Of a stretch of DNA of 44,678 bases, positions 1 to 7,362 are shown one piece after another. The translations under genes and the position numbers were made by a program. The notes below the pieces were generated by a model. The model had not been told where the DNA came from. It was given only the letters and a program-made list of their open reading frames with translations, and searched no databases. Origin of the DNA: JAQIBY01 sp051747965 (GTDB taxonomy: Bacteria; Bacteroidota; Bacteroidia; Bacteroidales; ML635J-15); assembly GCA_051747965.1 (NCBI GenBank), contig JBNJGS010000017.1, positions 1 to 44,678 on the forward strand, written 5' to 3'. The number at the start of each line of letters is the position of its first letter. Position 1 is the stretch's first letter.

Positions 1-696
1 GTTGCCCCTGAAAATGGATTTTTGCGCGGACCCAACGGTGGATTGTTGTCCTCTCCGGTAATTGAAGGTGTTGTGGCTTTTCTGTTTCTGATTGCGGGTA
101 CCATGGGGCTGGCCTACGGTATTGCTGTGGGTAAGTTTAAAAAGCAAAAAGATGTTATTACTGGGATGTCTGACAGTATCAAAACCCTGTCTTACTATAT
201 TGTCCTTGTGTTTTTTGCTGCCCAGTTTGTTGCTTATTTTAAGTGGAGTAACCTGGGGATAATTTTTGCCATTGAAGGCGCTGATATGCTGGTGAAAGCA
301 AATCTTGGACTAATTCCTACAATGATATTGTTTATTGTTCTGGCAGGATCCATCAATATGGTTATGGGGAGTGCTTCAGCAAAATGGGCAATCATGGCTC
401 CAATCTTTATCCCCATATTTATGATGCTTGGATATTCACCGGAATTATCACAGGCAGTTTATCGTATCGGTGATTCCATTACAAATGTGATATCCCCTAT
501 GATGAGTTTCTTTGCCCTGATTATTGCATATTTCCAAAAATATGAACCCAAAGCCGGAATTGGTACACTCACATCCACAATGTTGCCCTATTCCATGGTG
601 TTTTTTGTGGGTTGGTCGCTTTTGCTGGTGGCATGGGTTCTGCTGGATATACCTCTGGGTCCTGGTGCAGGTCTGCATTATACCCTGCCCGGTTAA
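1..696 (+). CDS. AbgT-family transporter, C-terminal part (5' truncated by window)
   Basis: The reading frame is open from base 1 (V-A-P-E-N-G-F-L-R), so the gene begins upstream and only the last 231 codons are visible. The fragment is strongly hydrophobic with several membrane segments. It carries the AbgT-like region 'GSINMVMGSASAKWAIMAP', followed by 'SITNVISPMMSFFALI', typical of the second half of the AbgT (p-aminobenzoyl-glutamate / antimetabolite exporter) fold. Family members sit in the inner membrane and move aminobenzoyl-glutamate or export sulfonamide-like compounds; which applies here cannot be told. The TTG at base 22 is not a real start. It ends in TAA with no strong terminator before the next gene. 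Confidence 0.85.
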   Translation, partial: VAPENGFLRGPNGGLLSSPVIEGVVAFLFLIAGTMGLAYGIAVGKFKKQKDVITGMSDSIKTLSYYIVLVFFAAQFVAYFKWSNLGIIFAIEGADMLVKANLGLIPTMILFIVLAGSINMVMGSASAKWAIMAPIFIPIFMMLGYSPELSQAVYRIGDSITNVISPMMSFFALIIAYFQKYEPKAGIGTLTSTMLPYSMVFFVGWSLLLVAWVLLDIPLGPGAGLHYTLPG

Positions 697-834
697 AGGT
701 GAGGATATAGCAGAATGTAATGGAGAAATATGCCTTGTCCATTGATCGCTATCATGTGATTCTTTGTGTTTGCCCGCTTCATCTAGTTGCGATTTGGGGA
801 ATATCTATTGCCTTTTTCCTTGTTTTTGATTCTA

Positions 835-867
835 TTTGTGTTGGTTAAATAAAAAATCGTACATTTA
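835..867 (+). promoter_or_regulatory. putative Bacteroidota-type promoter for the five-paralog operon
   Basis: TTTG at 835-838 lies 21 nt upstream of TACATTTA at 860-867, one mismatch from TAnnTTTG. The expected start of transcription falls about 20 nt before the ATG at 892. It is the only promoter-like match I see before the six-gene run. Confidence 0.4.
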
Positions 868-891
868 CATAAAACTATAAAACCTTTAGCA

Positions 892-1512
892 ATGAGAAAA
901 CTGATCCTGATTTTAATTGTTTCAACATGTTGTGTTATTCCTGAACTTTCGGCACAGGAAAAGGATAATTCTACAAATGCAGGCAATGTTGATCTGAACA
1001 AATTCACTCATGGAATCGGAGCTGCTGCCGGCTTTACCACCGGATATGGGTTATCATACCGTTATTATATGGATAGGTGGGTCTTTCAGGGTACCTTTGC
1101 TCCGGTGGTGGAAGGGGCAGACCGAATGACTTTCAGTTCCGGCCTTACTTTTATGTACAGGCTTGCAGATACGGAATTTGTCAATCTTTACCTTTATGAA
1201 TCCAACCACTGGCATTATTATAAAAACGAGTGGGAGTCAAATTACACACCTTATAACAGCATTGAAGTTCACACGAATTACAGTATGGATGTGGAGAATT
1301 ATATTCATTCCGGTATTGGAGTAGGTTTTGAGTTTATCTTGTGGGACAGGGTTTCCTTTAATCTGATGACAGGATACTCGGTGAAATACGGCCGATATCA
1401 TTACAAACGGCATCTGTTTGTCAATGATGTGTTGACAGAGGATAATTCAGATGTGGAATTAAGGACAAAAATTCACCCGACCATTGAAGGCGGATTGTTT
1501 TATTGTTTCTAA
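892..1512 (+). CDS. secreted beta-barrel-like protein, paralog 1 of 5
   Basis: A 206-residue protein with an N-terminal signal peptide (hydrophobic stretch ending near 'ELSAQ'). The mature part has many alternating aromatic and polar residues and ends in Phe ('GLFYCF'), as expected of an outer-membrane beta-barrel. It shares with the next four genes an N-terminal signature (H-G-I-G-A-x4-TTG-x-GLSYRY) and a C-terminal one (G-F-E-F, S-F-N-L-M-x-GY, then GLFYxF). It is the longest copy, with extra sequence around residues 105-135 and 165-195. No named family is recognised. It is first in a same-strand run that ends with a SIMPL-domain protein; the gap to paralog 2 is 12 nt. Confidence 0.8.
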   Translation: MRKLILILIVSTCCVIPELSAQEKDNSTNAGNVDLNKFTHGIGAAAGFTTGYGLSYRYYMDRWVFQGTFAPVVEGADRMTFSSGLTFMYRLADTEFVNLYLYESNHWHYYKNEWESNYTPYNSIEVHTNYSMDVENYIHSGIGVGFEFILWDRVSFNLMTGYSVKYGRYHYKRHLFVNDVLTEDNSDVELRTKIHPTIEGGLFYCF

Positions 1513-1524
1513 AGCATTCTTATC

Positions 1525-2055
1525 ATGATACAGAAAATCAGTTGTCTCATAGTGGCAAGCATGCTGGCTCTCACGCTTCATGCCCAGGAAAACCCTGCCG
1601 ATGAAGGAAAACCATACGATTTTAAACACGCTGTTGGTGCTAACCTTGGCGAAACCACTGGTGTTGGTCTGGCATACCGGTATTCCTTTGACAGGTTCTC
1701 GGCTCAGCTTGCCTTCTGGCCTGTCGTAGAGCATTTTGAATACGACGTAAACCTGCGAGCCAGCCTGAGCTTCTATTACCGCTTGAGGGAATACGAACAC
1801 GTTAATCTTCTGCTGTATCAGGGGAATGAGTATCAGTACAGGAAACGATACTCATATTGCTCGCCCGGAGATTTTATTTGTCCTCTATATGTTCTTGCAA
1901 GTGAACAATCATTGTACAGCACAAGCCTGGGCTTTGGCTTCGAATTTTTGATGGGCAAACATCTCAGCCTGAATCTCATGCTCGGATATGCTGCCATGGA
2001 TAATTTCACGAGCCTGAAGGTGAAAGGGGAGAGCGGTTTGTTTTTTCACTTTTGA
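1525..2055 (+). CDS. secreted beta-barrel-like protein, paralog 2 of 5
   Basis: A 176-residue protein with a signal peptide ending near 'LTLHAQ'. The mature protein opens with the shared signature 'HAVGANLGETTGVGLAYRY' and closes with 'HLSLNLMLGYA' and 'GLFFHF', so the terminal aromatic residue of an outer-membrane strand is kept. It follows paralog 1 by 12 nt, which suggests co-transcription. Two cysteines about 9 residues apart in the middle ('YCSPGDFICP') are not in the other copies and might form a loop disulfide. Function unknown. Confidence 0.8.
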   Translation: MIQKISCLIVASMLALTLHAQENPADEGKPYDFKHAVGANLGETTGVGLAYRYSFDRFSAQLAFWPVVEHFEYDVNLRASLSFYYRLREYEHVNLLLYQGNEYQYRKRYSYCSPGDFICPLYVLASEQSLYSTSLGFGFEFLMGKHLSLNLMLGYAAMDNFTSLKVKGESGLFFHF

Positions 2056-2126
2056 TGAAGAACCATACAGTTTAAAGCCTGTAAGGCAATAAATTGCAGC
2101 TCCAACTGTTATAGACATATAACCAC

Positions 2127-2666
2127 ATGAGTATGATGCAAAAACTGTTGCTTTTTCTGACTTTGCAGTCGATGCTTGTTTTTTCTGTACAGGCACAGAA
2201 CACCAAACAGGCTTCAGTGGATAGTATCAGCCATAAAGAAAGTTATGGTCTGGGTGGTGCTGTGGGCAGCTTTTCCGGCTGGGGGCCTTCAGTAAGATAC
2301 GATTATGATAAACTGAGTCTGCAATTCACGTATTCCCTGTATGAGGATGATGCAAAAGACCGCTTTAACCTGTTTGGATTTGGATTCAGGCATAAATCTC
2401 TGGAGGCCGGCAAAAGTGTCTTCGGGCCAAAACTCGGAGTGCTCCTGATCAATGAGCGGGCTCCCTTATTTCATGATGATTACTACCATTCACTGATTGA
2501 CTTGTACCTGAATGAAGGTGTGATTCTAAGCTTTGGAGCTGCATATGAATACCTGTACAAACAACATTTGTCATTGAATTTAACGGCCGGCTATGGGCTT
2601 TATGCGTTTGGCAAAAACAAGACACTGTATCTGAGCCTGGAAGCCGGTATGTATTATATGTTTTAA
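2127..2666 (+). CDS. secreted beta-barrel-like protein, paralog 3 of 5 (divergent)
   Basis: A 179-residue protein with a signal peptide ending near 'SVQAQ'. It is the most divergent copy. The TTG core of the signature is replaced by F-S-G-W-G, and YRY by VRYDY. The C-terminal part (EYLYKQ-HLSLNL-x-AGYG ... GMYYMF) clearly aligns with the others. The ATG at 2133 is an equally plausible start. The 71-nt gap before it is the largest in the run, but no clear promoter is seen there. Probably outer membrane; function unknown. Confidence 0.75.
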   Translation: MSMMQKLLLFLTLQSMLVFSVQAQNTKQASVDSISHKESYGLGGAVGSFSGWGPSVRYDYDKLSLQFTYSLYEDDAKDRFNLFGFGFRHKSLEAGKSVFGPKLGVLLINERAPLFHDDYYHSLIDLYLNEGVILSFGAAYEYLYKQHLSLNLTAGYGLYAFGKNKTLYLSLEAGMYYMF

Positions 2667-2676
2667 CATCTGCGGT

Positions 2677-3222
2677 ATGCCCAATGATAACAAATTTATT
2701 ATTTTTATTGCTGCCATGATTTTCCTGGCGGTGTCGGCGGTGGCACAGACTTCGGAATCCGGAAATACCCTGACCTTTAATGGCAAAAACCACGCTTTCG
2801 GTGGACACTATGGAAAATCTACAGGAAAAGGACTGACATACAGGTATTATCACAACCGCTTTGCTGTTCAGGTTGCTGCCTGGCCCTGGTATGAGAGCAA
2901 AAATGAATTTAATTTTAATCAGGGACTCACGTTTATGTATCAATTGCATGGAAATCATCGCATGAATTTGTTTTTATACCAGGGCAATCAGTTTTCTTAT
3001 GAAAAAGATGAGGAATACATATTTCATGTTGTCAATTATGGGTATTATTATGAACTGACTGAGTACAAACATGCATGGTATGCAATGAGTGCAGGCGCCG
3101 GAGTTGAGATAGAGTTATTTGATGCCTTGTCTCTGAATGCCATGTATGGATATGGATTTTTTGAAAACTTTTCGGTTTTTTCCACTTCATGGGAAATCGG
3201 TTTGTTTTATGTATTTGATTAA
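2677..3222 (+). CDS. secreted beta-barrel-like protein, paralog 4 of 5
   Basis: A 181-residue protein with a signal peptide ending near 'VSAVAQ'. It carries 'HAFGGHYGKSTGKGLTYRY', then 'QGLTFMYQL', nearly identical in pattern to 'SGLTFMYRL' of paralog 1, and 'MNLFLYQGNQ', which matches 'VNLLLYQGNE' of paralog 2. It ends 'IGLFYVFD', one residue past the usual terminal Phe. It lies 10 nt after paralog 3. The shared internal blocks show true gene duplication rather than general barrel composition. Confidence 0.8.
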   Translation: MPNDNKFIIFIAAMIFLAVSAVAQTSESGNTLTFNGKNHAFGGHYGKSTGKGLTYRYYHNRFAVQVAAWPWYESKNEFNFNQGLTFMYQLHGNHRMNLFLYQGNQFSYEKDEEYIFHVVNYGYYYELTEYKHAWYAMSAGAGVEIELFDALSLNAMYGYGFFENFSVFSTSWEIGLFYVFD

Positions 3223-3240
3223 TGGAAACAAAATGCGCTT

Positions 3241-3783
3241 ATGAAAGCTATCTCAATACCGCTGGCAATTTGTTTTATGCTCATGATAACGGGCATTACA
3301 AGCGGTCAGAAATCTGAATTGCCGGATAATAGTCGTCGGCATGGTCTCGGAATAGTGGCCGGGTACACCACAGGTGCCGGACTGGCTTACCGGTATCAGC
3401 ACGAGCGTCTTACATTGCAAACCAGCTTTTTGCCCCGCATCCGCAACCGGCAGCAGTATCAGATTCATGCGTCCGTGGGTGCCTTGTATTTGCTTGCGGG
3501 CACGGAAACCATCCGTCTGCATTCATACGCATCCCTGTATTATTATGCCTTCGGTGTTGACTATCTCTCCGATCCATTGCGCACGAATTTTTTTGATTTT
3601 CTTCATCCCTATACCGCCCGCGACCACCAAAAATCTGTTAATGCAGGCCTGGGACTGGACTTTGAATTTCGTGTCCTGGATAACCTCTCATTTAACCTTA
3701 TGTTCGGATACGCTGCTTACAATAATCTTGAGCACCTGAATGTGACAGCAGATCTGGGTTTATTTTATACCTTTACTCAATAA
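3241..3783 (+). CDS. secreted beta-barrel-like protein, paralog 5 of 5
   Basis: A 180-residue protein with a signal peptide (hydrophobic core ending near 'GITSGQ'). It begins with 'RRHGLGIVAGYTTGAGLAYRY' in two overlapping blocks of the shared signature, and ends with 'NLSFNLMFGYAAY' and 'LGLFYTF' plus two extra residues. The loop around residues 100-130 is specific to this copy. It is 18 nt after paralog 4 and 16 nt before the SIMPL-domain gene, so it is probably in one transcript with both. Confidence 0.8.
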   Translation: MKAISIPLAICFMLMITGITSGQKSELPDNSRRHGLGIVAGYTTGAGLAYRYQHERLTLQTSFLPRIRNRQQYQIHASVGALYLLAGTETIRLHSYASLYYYAFGVDYLSDPLRTNFFDFLHPYTARDHQKSVNAGLGLDFEFRVLDNLSFNLMFGYAAYNNLEHLNVTADLGLFYTFTQ

Positions 3784-3799
3784 CCAAAACCTCGTCCAT

Positions 3800-4753
3800 A
3801 TGAACAAACAACATTTCTTTGCATTATTGCTGATCTTACTACCGATAGCGGGATTTTCCCAGGCGGCCGGTAACTATTTTTACAATCAGAAACGCACTGT
3901 TTCATATTCCGCTGAACAGGATTATAGCAGTCTAAGCTCCACCAATCAGTATGCACATCAACAAAACCATGCATACAATCAGTGGCAAACAGACAATCCC
4001 GATTCTGTCATGACAATACAGGCAGATGTTTTGATGAATGTGAAGCCCGATGCATACACTATGGTGCTGGGTTTAACTCAGGTTGGGAAGGATATTGAAG
4101 AGGCTCACAATAAAATCAACCAGAGAATCAATAGTCTGAAAAACGGACTTGTAAGTCTCGACGTGAATGAGGATGCTGTTTTTGTGGATTTTATTTCTCA
4201 GGCACCCATCTTTGGCGTGGAGGTGGAGAAAAAACTGTTTTCCAAAAACTATGTACAGGTACCGGCAGGATTTGAGGTTAAAAAAAACATCCACCTTCGC
4301 TTTGAGGATATAAAAACCATCCAACAGCTCATTACCCTGGCAGGAGAACAGGAAATATACGATATCATTGCTGTGAAGCCTCTGGTGTTTCAACGTGATA
4401 AAATCTACGACAGTCTGCGCAATGAATGTACTGCAATCATTCAGTCAAAACGGAAGCATGCACGTGATCTTGGCATCAGCATGGATGCTGAGTTTAGCAG
4501 CCTTGATGAAAAGACTGCCTGTTATTATCCAATCAATCATTATCTTGGATATACCTCCTACCTGGATCATACAAGGCAGCGCTTGCGGGAGGATGAACAG
4601 ATGATCTCAGCCAGCGGAAACATCAACCTGTATTACAGCGGAATAAGCGATGCTCCATTCGACAAGGTAATCAAACCCGAATTAACAGGCCCTGTTATGC
4701 AGTTTAGCCTGAGTATGCGATTGATATATACGCTGCGCTCCTCCCGGGACTGA
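3800..4753 (+). CDS. SIMPL-domain (DUF541) secreted protein
   Basis: A 317-residue protein with a signal peptide ending near 'IAGFSQA'. Residues about 70-260 look like a SIMPL/DUF541 domain: 'TIQADVLMNVKPDAYTMVL' resembles the family's opening 'v...g...v..~pD.a.i...v', followed by a helix with 'EEAHNKINQRINSL' and later 'SIQSKRKHARDLG'-like packing helices. SIMPL proteins are periplasmic or surface-associated and poorly defined in function (E. coli YggE is linked to oxidative stress). It is last in the run of five paralogous barrel-like genes and is followed by a strong terminator, so it probably works with them in the envelope. That functional link is inference. Confidence 0.75.
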   Translation: MNKQHFFALLLILLPIAGFSQAAGNYFYNQKRTVSYSAEQDYSSLSSTNQYAHQQNHAYNQWQTDNPDSVMTIQADVLMNVKPDAYTMVLGLTQVGKDIEEAHNKINQRINSLKNGLVSLDVNEDAVFVDFISQAPIFGVEVEKKLFSKNYVQVPAGFEVKKNIHLRFEDIKTIQQLITLAGEQEIYDIIAVKPLVFQRDKIYDSLRNECTAIIQSKRKHARDLGISMDAEFSSLDEKTACYYPINHYLGYTSYLDHTRQRLREDEQMISASGNINLYYSGISDAPFDKVIKPELTGPVMQFSLSMRLIYTLRSSRD

Positions 4754-4800
4754 TAAAAAAACGGGGCTGACCCGCTACGGAATCAGCCCCGTTATTTTTC
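4754..4800. terminator. bidirectional intrinsic terminator
   Basis: A ten-base perfect stem (ACGGGGCTGA at 4761-4770 with TCAGCCCCGT at 4783-4792) has an A-run on its left and a T-rich run on its right. It separates the convergent SIMPL gene and ssb and can serve both. Confidence 0.85.
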
Positions 4801-4821
4801 AGGTTTAGAAAATATTTCTAC

Positions 4822-5160
4822 TTACTTTTTGTCATCGAGAAGCATAAACTCGTTCAGACGAATTTCTGTGGAATAGCGTTTTTCACCCTCTTTGGTTTCC
4901 CACTGCTTGTTCTCAAGTTTGCCTTCTATCAGCAAACGGGAGCCTGATTTGCACTTGTCGGCAATGAATTTTGCCGCACCGTTCCAGGCCACTATACGAT
5001 GCCATGTGGTTTTTTTGTCTCGCTCACCCTGGGCATTTTTAAAATATTCGTTTGTGGCCAGGCTCATGTTGAGTACCTGTGTGTCATTACCAATTTCTTT
5101 AAGTTCAGGGTTTCCACCAAGATTTCCAATCAAAATTACGCGATTTACTAAGTTGTTCAT
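4822..5160 (-). CDS. ssb: single-stranded DNA-binding protein
   Basis: A 112-residue OB-fold SSB: 'MNNLVNRVILIGNLGGNPEL' opening, then 'TTWHRIVAWNG', 'KSGSRLLIEGKL' and 'KRYSTEIRLNEFMLLD'. These are standard SSB blocks. It binds ssDNA, usually as a tetramer, in replication and repair. The protein stops right after the OB fold with L-L-D-D-K-K; the usual flexible linker and acidic C-terminal tip (DDDIPF-like) that recruits partner proteins is missing. It may therefore be an accessory SSB and not the replicative one. A TATGTTTG box at 5228-5235 on the minus strand is a likely -7 element. Confidence 0.93.
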   Translation of the reverse strand: MNNLVNRVILIGNLGGNPELKEIGNDTQVLNMSLATNEYFKNAQGERDKKTTWHRIVAWNGAAKFIADKCKSGSRLLIEGKLENKQWETKEGEKRYSTEIRLNEFMLLDDKK

Positions 5161-5227
5161 AACATTTAAATTTTAAAGGTTTTCAAATTTTACATTTTCG
5201 ATTCCGGCTTATCCGAAATGCTCACTG

Positions 5228-5235
5228 CAAACATA
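5228..5235 (-). promoter_or_regulatory. putative -7 element for ssb
   Basis: Read on the minus strand this is TATGTTTG, a perfect TAnnTTTG match, about 70 nt upstream of the ssb ATG. No clear TTTG lies at the right distance upstream. Confidence 0.4.
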
Positions 5236-5446
5236 CAACCCCCCAATTCCCGTAGTCGGTTAATAACTGTTTCCTTTCGTTTAACATTCGATTGTAAGTA
5301 ATTGTAAATGGAAAAGCTGCAGAAATTCAGGGGGTTAAGTTTTGATATTTGTCAACAAAGAAAATGAAGATTTATCCCGTTTCTGTTTGTTTTTTGAAAA
5401 CCGATGGATTCTTTTTTCAGGAAAAATGCTTTTGTTTGGCAGATTT

Positions 5447-5571
5447 CCGCACCAGGGATACGGAGGGTGGCCGACGCAGGAGGCCAGACCCCCGGTGGAG
5501 CCTGCAAGCTCCAGCCGGTGGCCGTTAGCCCGGAGTAGCCCGGTTCGCCGAATGGCGGAGGTGCCCAAAAC
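5447..5571. repeat. GC-rich non-coding block, probable dispersed repeat
   Basis: The 480-nt gap between ssb and the next gene holds about 125 nt of very GC-rich sequence inside AT-rich flanks. It contains a hairpin (CCGG+TGGAGC at 5492-5501 with GCTCCA+CCGG at 5508-5518, one bulge), a direct repeat of GGTGGCCG (5466-5473 and 5517-5524), and a small CGCC/GGCG palindrome near 5547-5558. Short ORFs cross it in several frames, which is what GC-rich non-coding DNA gives; none has a convincing start or protein pattern. The rest of the gap (5161-5446, 5572-5639) shows only the ssb promoter and AT-rich DNA. Repeat status is inferred from base composition and structure; only one copy is in the window. 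Confidence 0.5.
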
Positions 5572-5639
5572 ATTATTATTGAAAATATTGCCCGGCTTTA
5601 TATGAATTCTTCTTGTGCCTTGCCGGTAGGTTTTTTCGT

Positions 5640-6380
5640 TTATTGAAGATTGATGATTGTCATTTCTACGGCTTCTTTCTTTTTGGTAAACAACATGCCG
5701 TATTTATCGTTCAAATCTTCCAGGGCGCGTTCGGTACTGCTGATGTTTATTTTCTCAAAATCATACCTGTTGTTGTCGTCTATGCTTGATGTGAAAAGTA
5801 CATTCAGGTCGCGTTCAAGTTGTTCCGCCAAATCAGAAAATGTGTAGTTTTTGTATGTTCTGATGTCATTGACAGTTTTGCCGGATTTGCCAAGTGCGTT
5901 GTCGGTTCTGGCCTTGAGTGATTCTTTGTCATATTCGCTTAGTACCCATGTATCCATTTCCCTGGTTTCCCGGGTAATTGTGAAGTCATAAAACTTTTGC
6001 AGACTGTCAAGGACGATTTCCCTGTTTTGTCCGTCGGTTGCTTCCCAGACATCCCCGGGTCTGTATTCAATCATCATTCTTGGATTGGGGTGATTTTCTG
6101 CACCTTTTACAATGGCTTTGGCAGGTGATTCACATGCGATCAACTTCAGGGCGTCGGCAAGTTTATAACCCTTTACCTGCAAACTGCTCCGGCTTATCAT
6201 GTCCCATTCTGTGTCTTTTTCATAATTTTCAATGATGGTCATGTTTTCGGTATTAATCAACTCGTGATTCGGAATGATTTCCTTTTCTTTTTCTTCGGCT
6301 TCTTTTTCCTGCTGGTTGTTACAGGAGAATGAAATGCCAATAATTGCAAAAAGTAAAGCTGCTTTCATTAATTTTTTCAT
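5640..6380 (-). CDS. lipoprotein resembling DUF3738/TIGR03435
   Basis: A 246-residue lipoprotein: signal peptide with lipobox S-F-S-C (Cys20), then a Glu/Lys-rich linker. The body follows the pattern of the TIGR03435/DUF3738 family: a segment 'LQKFYDFTITRETREMDTW', like the family's 'RF.L..H.ETREMP.Y.L'; a segment 'FSDLAEQLERDLNVLF', like its 'LA..LS..L.RPV.D'; 'NRYDFEKINIS', like 'G.YDF.L'; and a final 'LNDKYGMLFTKKKEAVEMTI', like 'L.EQLGLKLE..K.PVE.LVID'. The family's role is unknown. It lies 12 nt after the preceding beta-barrel gene on the same strand, so the two are probably one unit. The family match is by eye. Confidence 0.6.
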   Translation of the reverse strand: MKKLMKAALLFAIIGISFSCNNQQEKEAEEKEKEIIPNHELINTENMTIIENYEKDTEWDMISRSSLQVKGYKLADALKLIACESPAKAIVKGAENHPNPRMMIEYRPGDVWEATDGQNREIVLDSLQKFYDFTITRETREMDTWVLSEYDKESLKARTDNALGKSGKTVNDIRTYKNYTFSDLAEQLERDLNVLFTSSIDDNNRYDFEKINISSTERALEDLNDKYGMLFTKKKEAVEMTIINLQ

Positions 6381-6392
6381 AGTTATATCGTT

Positions 6393-7025
6393 TTAGAAAT
6401 AGTATCCGATAGAAAATCCCGCATCAGGCTTGATTAAGTTCATGCTGCCAACGGGTTTCGTTTCAACGAGTGAGACAAAACGCTTATAATTCTTATGTTC
6501 GAGCATAATGCCAATATAAGCATGCATGGTAAATCCGTTTTCATAGATGTGCTGGTATCCTATGATCATGCTTCCGCGCACGGCATTGACACCATACTCA
6601 TCTTCGCCTATACGGTTTTCATAAGTATAAATCTGGTTATACCGGTAGTAGCTGACAGATGGCCCGGCATAAAATCCCTGCATGGCCTGGGTAATATAAT
6701 ATCTGCCTCCGAGGCTTAATCCGAATCCCTTTGCCTTACGGCTGCTGATGGTGTCGTGGTAAGTTTTGTTGGTTTTGAATCCGAAACCTACAGGGATAAT
6801 GACATTAAGCCTGAAAAAGCCGGACAAATGTTGTGACATATTTGACTCGTAAGTAGCGTAGAGTTCGGGCCACATACTGACTTTGTCGGATGAAATGCTG
6901 TCGGCTTTTGGGAAAATTCCGCCTGTAACACTGTATTCCTTTTCAAACCCGTCTTCAAGTTGAGCACTTGCCAGGACAGGCATAATGAGTAAAATGAACA
7001 GACTTATGCAGCTATGATATTTCAT
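6393..7025 (-). CDS. outer-membrane beta-barrel protein, unknown
   Basis: A 210-residue protein with a signal peptide ending 'VLASAQ'. The mature protein has the alternating pattern of a small barrel ('GFGLSLGGRYYITQAMQGFYAGPSV', here spanning two strands) and ends 'GFSIGYYF' with a terminal Phe. The pattern 'G..LGGRYY......GFY.GP' is common to DUF3575-like and opacity-type proteins. It is upstream of the DUF3738-like lipoprotein and probably shares its transcript. No specific function can be given. Confidence 0.75.
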   Translation of the reverse strand: MKYHSCISLFILLIMPVLASAQLEDGFEKEYSVTGGIFPKADSISSDKVSMWPELYATYESNMSQHLSGFFRLNVIIPVGFGFKTNKTYHDTISSRKAKGFGLSLGGRYYITQAMQGFYAGPSVSYYRYNQIYTYENRIGEDEYGVNAVRGSMIIGYQHIYENGFTMHAYIGIMLEHKNYKRFVSLVETKPVGSMNLIKPDAGFSIGYYF

Positions 7026-7070
7026 GTGTTCAATAATACAAAAAAATGTAATCAGAATGAAATTGCTGAC

Positions 7071-7192
7071 AAAAAAAAGCTGCCCCTGGGAAGGGCAGCC
7101 TCAGTGTCCCTTTGTTAAGGGATACTGCAACAACACATTTTATTTCTATAACTAGGATTAAAACCAAACCAAAACCTATTATGAAATGTGTT
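7071..7192 (-). ncRNA. candidate structured small RNA (minus strand)
   Basis: On the minus strand, a promoter at 7197-7228 would start transcription at about 7191. From there: AACACATTT (7184-7192) pairs perfectly with AAATGTGTT (7132-7140) around a 43-nt loop that contains a further partial stem (ATAATAGG/CCTAGTTAT). A second hairpin TCCCTT/AAGGGA (7107-7122) follows, then a terminator stem GCTGCCC/GGGCAGC (7079-7099) running into eight U residues. Length is about 120 nt. No start codon opens a convincing reading frame after the predicted start. I do not recognise it as 6S, SRP, tmRNA or RNase P RNA. The 337-nt gap 7026-7362 holds nothing else I can support. Confidence 0.55.
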
Positions 7193-7196
7193 ATTA

Positions 7197-7228
7197 CAAA
7201 GATATGCTATTGATTCCCAGGCATCAAT
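7197..7228 (-). promoter_or_regulatory. promoter of the candidate small RNA
   Basis: On the minus strand ATTG (7225-7228) is followed after 20 nt by TATCTTTG (7197-7204), a perfect TAnnTTTG with the expected spacing. The predicted start coincides with the first base of the first stem of the RNA. Confidence 0.55.
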
Positions 7229-7362
7229 GCGTAAAAGGCGTAAACTGTATAGGTATATATGCGTAGATGTTTGTCCTGTAGATTTTAAGCTTACCGAAAA
7301 AGCTGATTTGCCTTCTTTGTGTATAAACGGAAAATGTGTATATTGTGGCAAAAGAAGTGTTC

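Noticed and set aside
5335..5605. Three overlapping short frames across the GC-rich block
   Set aside because: Open frames on both strands are expected from GC-rich DNA with few stop codons; no start signal or domain pattern.
7115..7351. Minus-strand frame ending in M-C-C-C-S-I-P
   Set aside because: Its start lies upstream of the predicted promoter, so the transcript would not contain it; the segment within the RNA lacks a start codon except one near its end.
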